NCBI GenBank assembly: GCA_913041415.1
Contig: CAJWHS010000011.1
Span: 1-45,035, forward strand
Length of the DNA: 45,035 nucleotides
DNA from: an uncultured Acidimicrobiaceae bacterium
GTDB lineage: Bacteria; Actinomycetota; Acidimicrobiia; Acidimicrobiales; Aldehydirespiratoraceae
Reading direction: 5' to 3'
Shown here one piece after another: positions 33,089-42,277 of this stretch (positions within the stretch are counted from its first letter, which is position 1; each line of letters opens with the position of its first letter). Position numbers and translations under genes: made by a program. The notes under the pieces are model-generated. The model was not told where the DNA came from. It worked only from the letters and a program-made list of their open reading frames with translations, and ran no database searches.

Positions 33089-33868
33089 TCAGAGGATCTG
33101 GGAGAGGAACAGCTTGGTGCGGTCCTCTTCGGGCGAGGTGAAGAAGTGCTCGGGCGTACCGGTCTCCACGATCTCGCCGGACTCCATGAAGATGATCCGA
33201 TCGGCGACCTCTCGGGCGAAGCCCATCTCGTGGGTGACTACGATCATGGTCATACCGCCGCGAGCGAGATCCTTCATCACGTCGAGGACCTCCTTGATCA
33301 TCTCCGGGTCGAGTGCCGAGGTCGGCTCGTCAAAGAGCATGACGCGGGGTTCCATCGCCAGGGCCCGGGCGATGGCCACCCGCTGTTGCTGGCCACCGGA
33401 CAGCTGGCCGGGGAACTTGTCAGCCTGTTCGGGAATGCCGACCCGTTCCAGGAGCTGGGTGGCCAAGGCCTCGGCTTCGCCCCGAGGCTTCTTGCGGACC
33501 CAGATGGGCGCCAACGTGATGTTGTCCCGCACCGTCAGGTGCGGGAACAGGTTGAACTGCTGGAACACCATGCCGACTTCGGAGCGAATCTTCTCGATGT
33601 TCCGGGTGTCGTTCGTGAGTTCGACACCGTCGACGATGATTCGGCCGCTCTGGTGTTGCTCGAGTCGGTTGATACAGCGGATCCACGTCGACTTGCCCGA
33701 CCCCGAGGGACCCAGGACGACGACCACTTCGCGCTCCTTGATCGTGGCCGACACACCCTTCAGGGCCTGGAAGTCGCCGTACCACTTGTCGACACCCTCA
33801 CAGATAATCATGTCATCGCGTGTGGCCAACTCTTCGGTGACGGCAACGGTTGCGTCGTTGATGCTCAT
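33089..33868 (-). CDS. aapP: Polar amino acid ABC transporter ATP-binding protein (AapP/BztD/GlnQ-type)
   Basis: The 259-residue ATPase drives import. It shows [21 protein letters not shown] (Walker A), [14 protein letters not shown] with the Q-loop, [17 protein letters not shown] (signature), [14 protein letters not shown] (Walker B) and [14 protein letters not shown] (switch histidine). The sequence belongs to the glutamine/glutamate-type subfamily. The ATG at 33868 follows the AapM stop by 5 bp and completes the importer operon. A polar amino acid such as Glu, Gln, Asp or Asn is the likely cargo. Confidence 0.95.
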   Translation of the reverse strand: MSINDATVAVTEELATRDDMIICEGVDKWYGDFQALKGVSATIKEREVVVVLGPSGSGKSTWIRCINRLEQHQSGRIIVDGVELTNDTRNIEKIRSEVGMVFQQFNLFPHLTVRDNITLAPIWVRKKPRGEAEALATQLLERVGIPEQADKFPGQLSGGQQQRVAIARALAMEPRVMLFDEPTSALDPEMIKEVLDVMKDLARGGMTMIVVTHEMGFAREVADRIIFMESGEIVETGTPEHFFTSPEEDRTKLFLSQIL

Positions 33869-33873
33869 GGTTT

Positions 33874-35901
33874 CTACCTTTCACCAACGCCGAGGTTTTT
33901 CTCAAGGCGCTGGGAGTACTTGGACATGGCGTAGGCGCCGACGAAGTAGATGACACAGATGAACAGGAGCGCAGGCTTGCGCTCACCGAGAAATTCCGGC
34001 TGGTTCGGGATGATGTCGCGTGCCATGCGGAGGAAGTCGAACACGCCGACGATGGCGAGCAGCGAGGTCTCCTTGTAGGTCGCGATCGCCTGACCGACGA
34101 GCGGCGGGATCGAGACACGCAGGCCTTGGGGCAAGACGATGAAACCGGTGCGCTGCACCGTGGTGAGACCGAGCGCGTCGCTTGCTTCGTACTGTCCCCG
34201 CCGCACGGCCTGGAGGCCGCCACGGACGTTCTCGGCCAGATATGCCGCCGAGAAGAGCACGAACGCGATCGTGACCGCGGCCAGAAGCGCCAGTTCCATG
34301 CCCTCGGGTAGGAACAAGTTCACGAACACCGTGAAGAAGAAGAGCATCGTGATGAGGGGAACGCCGCGGAAGGCCTCGATGTAGACAGTTGCGAGGAGGC
34401 GGAAGATTGGTAGACGAGAGGTGCGAGCCAGTGCGAGCAACACGCCGAGCGGGAAGCTGAACAACAAGGTGAAGACCGTGACGTAGATCGACACCATGAA
34501 CCCGCCGGCGAAGTCTTCAGTGGGGACCTCAATCGATGATGGTGTATTTATGATGGTGGCCATAACGTGGAAGATTGTGATCGTGCCGGTCCAGACGTAG
34601 ACGAGCGTCAGCCGTTGGCGAGCCTCCCCGATGAAGTTCGGGGCGAGCAGCGCAGTAAGGCCGAGCAGCAGGAAGCTCAGTCGAACCTTCTGGAGCATGC
34701 CGAACCAGCCGAAGAAGGCGGCGATCCAGGTAAAGGCAGCGATGGCCAAGACGAGAACGGCGAGTACCCGCCCGACCTCGCCAATGCCGGGTTTGGTGAG
34801 CGCCCACATCAGAGCGGCGCCGCCGATCCCGAAGGCGAGCCAGAGCGGAAGATCGACGGCAGCGACATAGGCCCAATCGAACTCCGGGCCACGGAGGATG
34901 GCGAAGAAGGTGACGAACGGCGCCAGGAACCAGCCGAGGATCAGCAGACCCCTGAAGTGCTGCTCGAATGCGCGTCCCCGGAGACGCCGACCGAGCACGT
35001 ACGCCACTACGAGAACCACGAACATGATGGTCCACGGGTTTCGGGTGGTCTCAGCCACTTTGACGCTCGGCTCGAAGTTGAAGCCGCTGACTCCCGTCTC
35101 CTCGTCAGTGGAGAAGGTGTAGTTACCCCAGTTGTACCACCAGGTCGTCGAGATCAGGGCGCCGATGCCGGCGATGCTGAGGGGAATCGCCGGCAGGAAC
35201 GTGCTGCGGCGACGTTTGTCGCCGAAACCGAACCAGATCGCAGCGGCGATGCCGATGAGTACAAGGCCTATCAGGAGCCAACCGCTGCGGCTGGAGATCG
35301 CGTCGCCGTAGGACTCGCGCACCACCGACAGGCCCTGGCTCGGGGCCGGTGAGCCGTCGAGGTAGACGAGAGCGCCCAAGCCATCCCGCGCCAAGGCTAC
35401 GCCGTCGGCATCGGCGAGGAGGGGTGTGCCATCGTCGCCGACCAGTACGGAAGGCTGACGCAGGAACACGCCGAGCACGACGAGTACGCCCCACCCCACG
35501 CACCACGTGGCGATCTTCTTCATCGAGATGCCCCGGCCCACCTTCATGAGGCCGAGGCCGACTCCGCTGAGGACGAGGACCAGGCCGAGCGAGACCCATA
35601 TCCGGTGGTAGTCGGACTCGGGGTATGCCTGGGTGAACAGCAGCCGCAGGTTGACCCGAACCGAGTTCCAGTTGGTCTCCTCACTGAAGATGAAGTTCAG
35701 CAACTGCTGGTAGGCGAAGAGCCCGAGCAAGGTGAACACGACCGTGAGTGACGTGCTTCGCGCGACGGCCCCGACGCTTCCTTGTCCGCCGCCGAAGAGG
35801 TTGCGTTGCATCCATTCGAGCGGTGGAAGGCTAGCCTCTTCCGGGCGGGTGGCCACGTCGGATTCAACCGTGGTCTGGGTGTCGAGCGGTGTGCTCTCCA
35901 T
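33874..35901 (-). CDS. aapM: Amino acid ABC transporter permease (AapM/BztC-type), extended
   Basis: The C-terminal 250 residues form the His/Glu-type inner-membrane permease: [43 protein letters not shown] and the EAA loop [20 protein letters not shown] followed by [12 protein letters not shown]. At 675 residues it is well over the roughly 400 usual for AapM/BztC. The first 400 residues hold extra hydrophobic segments and two polar loops (for example around [20 protein letters not shown]), probably outside the membrane. It starts 1 bp after the AapQ stop. Confidence 0.88.
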   Translation of the reverse strand: MESTPLDTQTTVESDVATRPEEASLPPLEWMQRNLFGGGQGSVGAVARSTSLTVVFTLLGLFAYQQLLNFIFSEETNWNSVRVNLRLLFTQAYPESDYHRIWVSLGLVLVLSGVGLGLMKVGRGISMKKIATWCVGWGVLVVLGVFLRQPSVLVGDDGTPLLADADGVALARDGLGALVYLDGSPAPSQGLSVVRESYGDAISSRSGWLLIGLVLIGIAAAIWFGFGDKRRRSTFLPAIPLSIAGIGALISTTWWYNWGNYTFSTDEETGVSGFNFEPSVKVAETTRNPWTIMFVVLVVAYVLGRRLRGRAFEQHFRGLLILGWFLAPFVTFFAILRGPEFDWAYVAAVDLPLWLAFGIGGAALMWALTKPGIGEVGRVLAVLVLAIAAFTWIAAFFGWFGMLQKVRLSFLLLGLTALLAPNFIGEARQRLTLVYVWTGTITIFHVMATIINTPSSIEVPTEDFAGGFMVSIYVTVFTLLFSFPLGVLLALARTSRLPIFRLLATVYIEAFRGVPLITMLFFFTVFVNLFLPEGMELALLAAVTIAFVLFSAAYLAENVRGGLQAVRRGQYEASDALGLTTVQRTGFIVLPQGLRVSIPPLVGQAIATYKETSLLAIVGVFDFLRMARDIIPNQPEFLGERKPALLFICVIYFVGAYAMSKYSQRLEKNLGVGER

Positions 35902-35902
35902 G

Positions 35903-37438
35903 TCAGCGCTCCACGATCGCGAGTCGGACGTTGAAGAAGTTCACAACGACGCTGATCGTCAGCGAACAGGCGAGGTAGAACCCCATCCATATGGCAAAGA
36001 CCTCGAGGCTCTTGCCGGTCTGGTTGTAAACGGTCTGCCCGACCTGCACGAGGTCGCTCGCGCCGACGGCGATCGCAAGAGACGTGTTCTTGGTGAGGTT
36101 CAGGTACTGGTTGCCGAGGGGCGGCAGGCTGACCCGGAATGCCTGCGGCAGGATGACCCGCCGAAGCATGGTCGACCGGCGCAGCCCGATGGCCTTGGCA
36201 GCTTCGGTCTGGCCCTTCGGAACAGCGAGGATGCCCGCACGGACGATTTCGGCGATGAACGCCGCCGTGTAGAGGACGATGCCGAAGAAGACCGCCGCGA
36301 ATCCCTGTGAGAAGTTGAGACCGCCGGGCCCGGGGTTGGGGAAGTTGCCGCGTTGCTCGAAGTCGGGCCGTCCGAGACCCAGAGGCCCACCGTCGCGGCC
36401 ATCACCGAATTTTTCGCCGAGCACGTTGAACAGGTCACTGCCGGAATTGACGATCCAACTCGAACCGCCGGGCCACAGGATCCAGATGAACGCGCCGGCG
36501 AAGACGGCTCCGACGCCGGCGAAGATCATCCGGAAGTAGTCGTCGTCGGTGAGATTGGCGAGGCCAGCCGGCGTGCTGCGGCTGGTGAGGAAGCGGCGGA
36601 TCCAGTTCGCGGCGGCGCCAACGGCAAGCACCGTCAGCAGCACCTGGACGAGATCGGCGGGCACGGAGTCGATGCCATCGGCGATGGCATCGAAGATCCC
36701 GCCGACCCAACCAAAGACTGGATGGAGGACCCAGCCGATCGCCCCGACGACGGCTATGACGCCGAGCATCGCGCCGGTTGGGTGGGTCATCACCCCAGTG
36801 GCGTCTTGTTGGGCCTGTCGGCGCTTTCGGACAAGGCTGCCGATAATTACGCCGATCAGGATGAAGACCATCCATTGGTAGAACCCGTCGGCGACATAGA
36901 TCCGCGGCACGGACAGGCCCTTGTTGGAGACGTGAAGCCAGCCGTTGATTGGTCCGACACCCGCATTGAAGTTCTCGAGGCCGGACAGGACGGCGAAGAA
37001 GATGATGATGTGAACCAGCAACGGGATGTTGCGCTCGTACTCGATGAAAGCACTCGATGTCTTGGAGACGATCCAGTTATTCGACAACCTCGCAACACCT
37101 ACGAGGATGCCGATGATCGTGGCGACGAAGATGCCGCCGACCGCGAGTCGGATCGTGTTTACCATGCCCGCATACAACGCCCGGCCACCCGTGTCGGGTT
37201 CGTCATCGATCGTTCCGTTTAGGTTGATACCCGGGTTGATCTCCAGGAAGTCGAAACCGGTCTTGATGCTCTTGGCCTCAAGGTTGTCGCCCGCCTGAAC
37301 GGCGAGGAACCAGAGGGCGGCGACCACCAACACGAGCGTTACGACTTGGGCGAACCACTTCACCACAACGGCGTCGCGGTATAGGGGTGGTCGTTGTGTT
37401 GCGGCCGTCGCCAAGGAACGGTTGGCTGTGTTGGACAC
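35903..37438 (-). CDS. aapQ: Amino acid ABC transporter permease (AapQ/BztB-type)
   Basis: The 511-residue permease has a first membrane segment near residue 30, VNTIRLAVGGIFVATIIGILVG as the start of the transport domain, ALSSFIEYERNIPLLV-like sequence reading KTSSAFIEYERNIPLLVHII, and an EAA loop AAKAIGLRRSTMLRRVILPQ followed by AFRVSLPPLGNQY. It is longer than typical AapQ because of a mid-protein insertion with several hydrophobic stretches and a glycine-rich loop. The start is GTG at 37438 behind a GGGGGAA run. It forms the membrane channel with AapM. Confidence 0.88.
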   Translation of the reverse strand: MSNTANRSLATAATQRPPLYRDAVVVKWFAQVVTLVLVVAALWFLAVQAGDNLEAKSIKTGFDFLEINPGINLNGTIDDEPDTGGRALYAGMVNTIRLAVGGIFVATIIGILVGVARLSNNWIVSKTSSAFIEYERNIPLLVHIIIFFAVLSGLENFNAGVGPINGWLHVSNKGLSVPRIYVADGFYQWMVFILIGVIIGSLVRKRRQAQQDATGVMTHPTGAMLGVIAVVGAIGWVLHPVFGWVGGIFDAIADGIDSVPADLVQVLLTVLAVGAAANWIRRFLTSRSTPAGLANLTDDDYFRMIFAGVGAVFAGAFIWILWPGGSSWIVNSGSDLFNVLGEKFGDGRDGGPLGLGRPDFEQRGNFPNPGPGGLNFSQGFAAVFFGIVLYTAAFIAEIVRAGILAVPKGQTEAAKAIGLRRSTMLRRVILPQAFRVSLPPLGNQYLNLTKNTSLAIAVGASDLVQVGQTVYNQTGKSLEVFAIWMGFYLACSLTISVVVNFFNVRLAIVER

Positions 37439-37533
37439 CCTCGTGTTCCCCCAGCGTGGCGTGATGTTTCGAGTGAGCCTCGAACAGTGACTCGGGGGCT
37501 GGACCGAAGACGGCTCAGCCCCCTGGTCACCGT

Positions 37534-37559
37534 CCGGGTGTCCTCAGGAGGGCACCCGG
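37534..37559 (-). terminator. Stem-loop between aapJ and aapQ (attenuator or 3' stabiliser)
   Basis: Two 11-nt arms (37534-37544 and 37549-37559) pair with one wobble around a 4-nt loop. There is no T tract, so complete termination is unlikely. It lies 34 bp after the aapJ stop and before aapQ, the usual site for a structure that raises binding-protein mRNA above permease mRNA. Confidence 0.6.
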
Positions 37560-37592
37560 CGAGGTGTCAGATGTGATTGGTTAGCTGACGGA

Positions 37593-38693
37593 TTAGCGGG
37601 CCGGCGGGGCGTAGATGAGGCCGCCGTCGGTCCACTGGGCGTTGGCCGAACCCTCACGGGTGATCCCGAGCGGGGTCAGGTGACGGTCGAAGATGTCAGA
37701 GTAGTTACCGACCTGGCTGATCACCTGGTAGAAGGCGTCGGCGGACAGGCCCATTGCAGACTGAAGTTCACCTTCGCCACCGAGCAGACGGCCGATCTCT
37801 GCGGTTGGCGGGTTGGCGGCGGCGTCGTCGACGTTGCCTTCGTTGATGCCGTTCTCATCGGCGATCATCGTGGCGTAGACGGTCCAGTTCACGGCGTCGG
37901 CGAAGGCCGAGTCGTTCTGGCCGTAGGTCGGGCCGAGCGGCTCCTTCGAAATCGGCGTGGCTGGGAAGATTGCCCATTCCTGATCGGCGGGCTGCTGCTC
38001 GGCCTTACGCCCAACGAGGGCCGAACCGTCGGTGGTGATGATGTCGCACGCACCGTTGATGAAGGCGTCGGTAACCTGATTGAAATCCTCGAAGGTCTGC
38101 AGATCGATGCTGATGCCCTCGGCGTCAGCGGCGTCGGCGATGTTCTTCTCAGTGGTGGTGCCGGCGTTGGTGCACACAACGGCACCGTCGATGTTGGCGA
38201 CGCCCGAGGCGCCGGAGAAGCCGTCGCTGGCGCGACCCATCAGCTGCTGACCGTCGAAGTAGGTGGTCGGACCGAAGTCCATGCCGACGTCGGTGTCACG
38301 GCTCTGGGTCCAGGTCGTGTTGCGGAACAACACGTCGACCTGGCCGGTCTGGACGGCGGTGAAGCGCTCCGCGGCTGTGAGCGGTACGAAGTTCACGGCG
38401 TCTGCGTCGCCGAGGATGGCGGCCGCAGTAGCGCGGCAGTAGTCGGCGTCGAAGCCGACCTGTGAGCCGTCGGGCTGGGTGACCGAGAAGCCGACACCGG
38501 CGCCGGAGACACCACAGTTTAGTTCACCGCGGGCTACGACGGCGGCGAGCACGCTGCCATCCTGGGTTGTTTCGACGACGTCTTCGCTGTCGGCGGCCTC
38601 GCCGCTGTCGCTGTCGTCATCACCGCAGGCTGAAGCCACGAGAGTGAAGCCCAGCAGGACGGCGAGAAGTCGCAGTAGAAGATGCTTCTGCAT
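37593..38693 (-). CDS. aapJ: Polar amino acid ABC transporter substrate-binding lipoprotein (AapJ/BztA-type)
   Basis: The 366-residue protein captures the substrate outside the membrane. It has a lipoprotein signal (LLRLLAVLLGFTLVASAC, modified Cys near 23), an acidic linker, and the family 3 solute-binding pattern of AapJ/BztA: RGELNCGVSGAGVGFSV, VGFDADYCRATAAAILGDAD, VDVLFRNTTWTQSRDT and GRLLGGEGELQSAMGLSADA. The ATG at 38693 was chosen because a GGAGG lies 10 bp upstream and the signal peptide starts there. A TAGGGT -10 and a 16-bp palindrome precede it. Confidence 0.93.
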   Translation of the reverse strand: MQKHLLLRLLAVLLGFTLVASACGDDDSDSGEAADSEDVVETTQDGSVLAAVVARGELNCGVSGAGVGFSVTQPDGSQVGFDADYCRATAAAILGDADAVNFVPLTAAERFTAVQTGQVDVLFRNTTWTQSRDTDVGMDFGPTTYFDGQQLMGRASDGFSGASGVANIDGAVVCTNAGTTTEKNIADAADAEGISIDLQTFEDFNQVTDAFINGACDIITTDGSALVGRKAEQQPADQEWAIFPATPISKEPLGPTYGQNDSAFADAVNWTVYATMIADENGINEGNVDDAAANPPTAEIGRLLGGEGELQSAMGLSADAFYQVISQVGNYSDIFDRHLTPLGITREGSANAQWTDGGLIYAPPAR

Positions 38694-38716
38694 TGGTTTA
38701 ATTCCTCCAGTTGGAA

Positions 38717-38732
38717 CACCCCGATCGGGGTG
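38717..38732 (-). promoter_or_regulatory. 16-bp perfect palindrome at the predicted aapJ transcription start
   Basis: CACCCCGATCGGGGTG is fully self-complementary. It begins 8 bp after the TAGGGT -10 element (38740-38745) and ends 23 bp before the aapJ ATG, so it covers about +1 to +16 of the transcript. It could be an operator for a dimeric regulator or a 5' hairpin. Confidence 0.5.
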
Positions 38733-38739
38733 GGGGAAG

Positions 38740-38745
38740 ACCCTA
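38740..38745 (-). promoter_or_regulatory. Candidate -10 element for aapJ
   Basis: TAGGGT on the minus strand fits the actinobacterial TANNNT consensus and lies about 47 bp before the aapJ start, upstream of the palindrome and the GGAGG site. The same hexamer precedes dop and arc in this window. No clear -35 is seen. Confidence 0.4.
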
Positions 38746-38819
38746 CACCGGTCCCAAACCTTCTTCCACGGACGCCGTCGACTGCTCACGCGCACGAAAC
38801 CAATCGGAAATTCCTGAGC

Positions 38820-38837
38820 GAGGGCGTGTTCGCCCTC
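38820..38837 (-). terminator. Hairpin downstream of arc
   Basis: A perfect 7-bp GC-rich stem (GAGGGCG/CGCCCTC) with a 4-nt loop lies 18 bp after the arc stop. It has no T tract, as is common for terminators in this phylum. It would separate arc from the aapJ promoter. Confidence 0.5.
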
Positions 38838-38855
38838 CCGGGTGCTGGTGGCGGG

Positions 38856-40595
38856 CTAGAGGTACTGGCCGGTGGTGACGGAATCGATTGCTTTTCCGCC
38901 CTCTCCGTCGGTATTGGTGTGGATCAGCGTCCGCACGTAAACGATGCGCTCACCCTTCTTGCCTGAAATCTTCGCCCAGTCATCGGGGTTGGTCGTGTTG
39001 GGCAGGTCCTCGTGCTCCTTGAACTCCTGGCGGATCGAGGAAAGGAGATCTTCGGTGCGAATGCCCTTGGGGCCGCCGGCGATCTGCCGCTTGATGGCGA
39101 GTTTCTTAGCCCTTCGAACGATGTTTTCGATCATGGCGCCCGACGAGAAGTCCTTGAAGTGCATAACCTCTTTGTCGCCGTTTTGATACGTGATCTCAAG
39201 AAAGCGGTTGGCCTCATCGTCTCGGTACATCTCTCGCACGGTGTCCTCGATCATGGCTTGGACAGCCTTGTCCGGGTCGCCTCCACCGATGGTGTCGACC
39301 ATGTCGGGATCGATCGGTAGGTCGCTGGTGAGATAGCGCCCGAAGATCGACGCTGCCGACTCCTCGCTGGGGCGTTCGATCTTGATCTTCACGTCGAGGC
39401 GGCCCGGCCGCAGAATTGCCGGGTCGATGAGGTCCTCTCGATTGGAGGCGCCGATCACGATGACGTTCTTGAGCGTCTCGACACCGTCAATCTCTGCGAG
39501 CAACTGCGGCACGATCGTCGACTCGATGTCGGAGCTGATGCCGCTGCCGCGGGTGCGGAAAAGCGATTCCATCTCGTCGAAGAAGACGATGACGGGCCAC
39601 CCCTGCTCACTCTTCTCGCGGGCTCGCTGGAACACCATCCGGATCTGACGCTCGGTCTCGCCGACGTATTTGTTGAGCAGCTCTGGACCCTTGATGTTGA
39701 GGAAAAAGCTTCGGGCGTCGCGATCGCCGGAGACCTCCGCTACCTTTCTGGCCAGGCTGTTGGCGACGGCTTTGGCAATAAGCGTCTTGCCACAGCCAGG
39801 CGGGCCGTAGAGCAGGATGCCCTTGGGCGCGGGGAGGTCGTACTCGCTAAAGAGCGCTTGGTGCACGAACGGCAACTCGACGGCATCAGTGATCTGCTCG
39901 ATCTGGTCGTTGAGGCCGCCGACGTCGTCGTAGGAGACGTCGGGGACCTCTTCGAGCACGAGATCTTCGACATCGGGACGGGGAAGCCGTTCGAGCACCA
40001 TGCCGGCGCGAGGATCGATCAGGACACTGTCGCCGGAGCGAAGCGGACCATCGAGCAGGCCCTCCCCGAGTTCGACCACGCGATGATCGTCGGCGCGGCC
40101 GACGATCATCGCTCGGCGGCCGTCTTCGAGGACTTCCTTAATGATGGCGATTTCGCCCGTGGTCTCGGGACGGCGGGCCATTACGATGTTGAACGACTCG
40201 TTGAGCACGACTTCCTGGCCGCGTTCGAGCGACCCGAGAAGTTCGGGCTGCACCGCGACGCGCATCTTGCGACCGCCGGCGTGCACGTCGACGGTGTCGT
40301 CGTCGTTAAGCTCGAGAACGGTGCCGTACCCCGACGGTGGCTGGGTGAGCTTGTCGACTTCATCTCGGAGAGTGGCGATGTGCTCGCGCGCCTCGCGGAG
40401 TGTGTAGGTGAGCTTCTCGTTCTGGGAGACCGCTTGGGCTAGTTGTTCCTTGGTTTCGAGCAGGCGCTCTTCGAGGGTGCGGACGCGCTTGGGCGAATCT
40501 TGGAGCCGCCGGCGGAGTGCCGCGACCTCGTCCTCGAGTCCGGCTGCGACCATGCGCAACCGGTTGACCTCCGAAGATGCGCTTTGCTCGTCCAC
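38856..40595 (-). CDS. arc: Proteasome-associated AAA+ ATPase ARC/Mpa
   Basis: ARC unfolds pupylated proteins and feeds them into the PrcAB chamber. The 579-residue protein has an N-terminal coiled coil that binds Pup (about 8-85), two OB domains (about 90-215), an AAA domain with Walker [10 protein letters not shown] (263-271) and Walker [10 protein letters not shown] (338-346), and the C-terminal GQYL tail that opens the proteasome gate. The GTG at 40595 follows a GGAGAG site. The frame is open further upstream, but the coiled coil starts here. TAGGGT at 40624-40629 is a likely -10. Confidence 0.97.
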   Translation of the reverse strand: MDEQSASSEVNRLRMVAAGLEDEVAALRRRLQDSPKRVRTLEERLLETKEQLAQAVSQNEKLTYTLREAREHIATLRDEVDKLTQPPSGYGTVLELNDDDTVDVHAGGRKMRVAVQPELLGSLERGQEVVLNESFNIVMARRPETTGEIAIIKEVLEDGRRAMIVGRADDHRVVELGEGLLDGPLRSGDSVLIDPRAGMVLERLPRPDVEDLVLEEVPDVSYDDVGGLNDQIEQITDAVELPFVHQALFSEYDLPAPKGILLYGPPGCGKTLIAKAVANSLARKVAEVSGDRDARSFFLNIKGPELLNKYVGETERQIRMVFQRAREKSEQGWPVIVFFDEMESLFRTRGSGISSDIESTIVPQLLAEIDGVETLKNVIVIGASNREDLIDPAILRPGRLDVKIKIERPSEESAASIFGRYLTSDLPIDPDMVDTIGGGDPDKAVQAMIEDTVREMYRDDEANRFLEITYQNGDKEVMHFKDFSSGAMIENIVRRAKKLAIKRQIAGGPKGIRTEDLLSSIRQEFKEHEDLPNTTNPDDWAKISGKKGERIVYVRTLIHTNTDGEGGKAIDSVTTGQYL

Positions 40596-40623
40596 GAAAC
40601 TCTCCGTTCGTCGCCTCGACGCC

Positions 40624-40629
40624 ACCCTA
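40624..40629 (-). promoter_or_regulatory. Candidate -10 element for arc
   Basis: TAGGGT on the minus strand lies 28 bp before the arc GTG. With a start about 7 bp downstream the leader would be about 20 nt and would contain the GGAGAG ribosome binding site. No -35 match is obvious. Confidence 0.4.
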
Positions 40630-40728
40630 GACGGGACGCCGTTCCTGTCGGCACCTTCGCGCACGTTGGAAGATGTCGCCACGCCGGGTGTGCGCATACG
40701 GTGGAGGTCATCGTCTCCGTGTATTCGA

Positions 40729-40751
40729 TTGTCTATTCGACGATGTACACT
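40729..40751 (+). promoter_or_regulatory. Candidate PafBC-type (RecA-NDp-like) promoter upstream of the ferredoxin gene
   Basis: TTGTCTATT, then exactly 8 bp, then TACACT. The mycobacterial damage-inducible RecA-NDp consensus is TTGTCRGTG-N8-TANNNT. The TTGTC half, the spacing and the TANNNT -10 match; the RGTG half matches only at its T. The 11-bp spacing between the -35-like and -10 hexamers is too short for an ordinary promoter but correct for this class. It points toward the ferredoxin ATG 56 bp downstream. Confidence 0.4.
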
Positions 40752-40807
40752 CTCGACGGAGTAGGCGGGCCCACCGCTGGGCGCGCATCGAGCGTGAGGT
40801 ACACCCC

Positions 40808-41041
40808 ATGAAGGTTTGGATCGATCAGGATCTCTGCACTGGCGACGGTCTCTGCGAAGAGATCGCTCCCGATGTCTTCACCCTCCTCGACGACGGCTTG
40901 GCCTACGTCAAGGAAGGCGACAAGATCTTCTCGGATCCCGGCGGGCCGGAGGGCCTCGCCGTCGTGAAGGCCGGTCAGGAAGAGGCCACCATCGAGTCGG
41001 CCGAAGAGTGCCCTGGTGAGTGCATTTTCATCGAGGTCTGA
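40808..41041 (+). CDS. Small 3Fe-4S/4Fe-4S-type ferredoxin
   Basis: The 77-residue acidic protein shows [19 protein letters not shown] with Cys10 and Cys16, and [11 protein letters not shown] with Cys68 and Cys72. The C-x5-C and distal C-P arrangement is that of the actinobacterial single-cluster ferredoxins that often serve cytochrome P450s; the extra Cys72 is optional for the cluster. It carries electrons in the cytoplasm. The ATG at 40808 follows a GAGG site. It is read divergently from arc and ends at a strong hairpin. No P450 or ferredoxin reductase is in the window. Confidence 0.92.
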   Translation: MKVWIDQDLCTGDGLCEEIAPDVFTLLDDGLAYVKEGDKIFSDPGGPEGLAVVKAGQEEATIESAEECPGECIFIEV

Positions 41042-41063
41042 TCCTTCCATCTGAGGTCTGACA

Positions 41064-41091
41064 CGAAGGGAGGGTTCCGACCCTCCCTTCG
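41064..41091 (+). terminator. Strong hairpin terminator after the ferredoxin gene
   Basis: A perfect 12-bp inverted repeat (CGAAGGGAGGGT/ACCCTCCCTTCG) with a TCCG loop lies 22 bp after the ferredoxin stop. It is the strongest stem seen in the window. There is no T run. It isolates the ferredoxin from the next plus-strand gene. Confidence 0.75.
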
Positions 41092-41114
41092 TCGCGTTCG
41101 GGCTACGGTGCGTC

Positions 41115-41532
41115 ATGCCCATCGAATGGCTGCCACCATCCGCCCACGAGTTTTTGCGGGGAACTCGTCTCGCTTGTCGCCGAGGCGGGAGAGGCCGTTC
41201 CCCATGCGGTCCCGTTATGGTTCGACTGGGACGGCGAGGCGATCGAGTTCTTCACCCGCCCCAACCGCCCCAAAGTGGCGTGCCTGCAACCTGAACCGAA
41301 GATAGCCGTCTTGGTAAGCGCCGAAGGCACCGAGCCCATCTATTGGGTGCGCATCGAGGGTGTCGCAAAGCTGCACGCCGACGCGGCCGAGCTGGTGGAA
41401 CGGCTCTGCGACCGCTATCTCGACCTCGCCGACCCTGCCCACCGGGAGCTCGATACCGATATCCGAGCAATGCGTCGCCAAGCGATCAGGGTCCGCGTCG
41501 AGCCTGAACGGTTCTTTCACTTCCAGGGGTAA
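41115..41532 (+). pseudogene. Pyridoxamine 5'-phosphate oxidase-like (PPOX) flavin protein with a frameshift
   Basis: From ATG 41115 one frame reads MPIEWLPPSAHEFLRG; the next frame, from 41161, continues ELVSLVAEAGEAVPHAVPLW, then FDWDGEAIEFFTRPNRPKVA and so on to QAIRVRVEPERFFHFQG. Together they make a complete PPOX split-barrel protein of about 138 residues, a fold that binds FMN or F420. The two parts are out of register by one base in the stretch TTTTTGCGGGG (41151-41161). The second frame has no start before a GTG at 41275. Because all else is intact this could be a very recent mutation or a sequencing error in a homopolymer. Confidence 0.65.
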
Positions 41533-41536
41533 GCGC

Positions 41537-42277
41537 TCAGCAGTCCGGCAAGACAAGGTCAGTCTCCAGGCCCTCGGCGATCAATGCCTCGAGACGATCG
41601 GTGCGCACGGCGTAGGCAACGCTGCTCCCCCGCGTGGTCGCCGCATAGGCGACACCGACCACGGTGCCGGTGGTGTCGATCAGTGCAGCGCCAGAGTCGC
41701 CCGCTTCGATCCGGGCGGCGAGCAGCCACGAGTGGCGTTCGATGCGCTCGTCACTCGCGACCGCCTCGATTCGCACAGTGACGGGACGATCGATTCGAAA
41801 CGGTGTGGGGTCGACAGTCGGACCCGATTCCCATCCGAACACGGCACCCACGGTGCCGTCGTCGGCTGGACCGAGCGGCAACGGCTCAAAGTCGGCACCT
41901 CGCACCCGAATCAGGGCGAGGTCATCGATGACGTTGAAGGCCACGATTTCGCCATCCAGGCTCGTGCCGTCGCCGAGCTCGACGGTCGGCGTGTCGAGTC
42001 CCACCAGCACGTGGGCGTTGGTGGCGACCAGGTCTCTGCCTACCGCGAAGCCGCTGCCCTGGGTGGTGCGCCCACAGGCGATCCCGGTGACCCGCACTGT
42101 CGACTTTGCCACGTCGCCGCGCGCGTCGACGGTGAGGCCGTCGTCGTCGGGCGGCGGACCCGGATCTGGGGGTGACGCCAACGGCGGCCGGCCCGGGGGA
42201 GGCTCGCCGGAGGCATCGCTGGCGCATCCAGCTGCCAGCACGACGCCGACGAGTAGGACGGACAGAAGCTTTCGCAT
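41537..42277 (-). CDS. Trypsin-like serine protease lipoprotein
   Basis: The 246-residue exported protein has a lipoprotein signal (LLSVLLVGVVLAAGC, Cys18), a proline-rich spacer and a chymotrypsin-fold domain with the triad His89 in VATNAHV, Asp118/119 in NVIDDLALIRV and Ser195 in EAGDSGAAL. It resembles the periplasmic domain of MarP/HtrA-type stress proteases but has no PDZ domain and no multi-pass anchor. It probably acts at the outer side of the membrane. The ATG at 42277 overlaps the trmI stop (TAATG), so it is coupled to trmI. Confidence 0.87.
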   Translation of the reverse strand: MRKLLSVLLVGVVLAAGCASDASGEPPPGRPPLASPPDPGPPPDDDGLTVDARGDVAKSTVRVTGIACGRTTQGSGFAVGRDLVATNAHVLVGLDTPTVELGDGTSLDGEIVAFNVIDDLALIRVRGADFEPLPLGPADDGTVGAVFGWESGPTVDPTPFRIDRPVTVRIEAVASDERIERHSWLLAARIEAGDSGAALIDTTGTVVGVAYAATTRGSSVAYAVRTDRLEALIAEGLETDLVLPDC

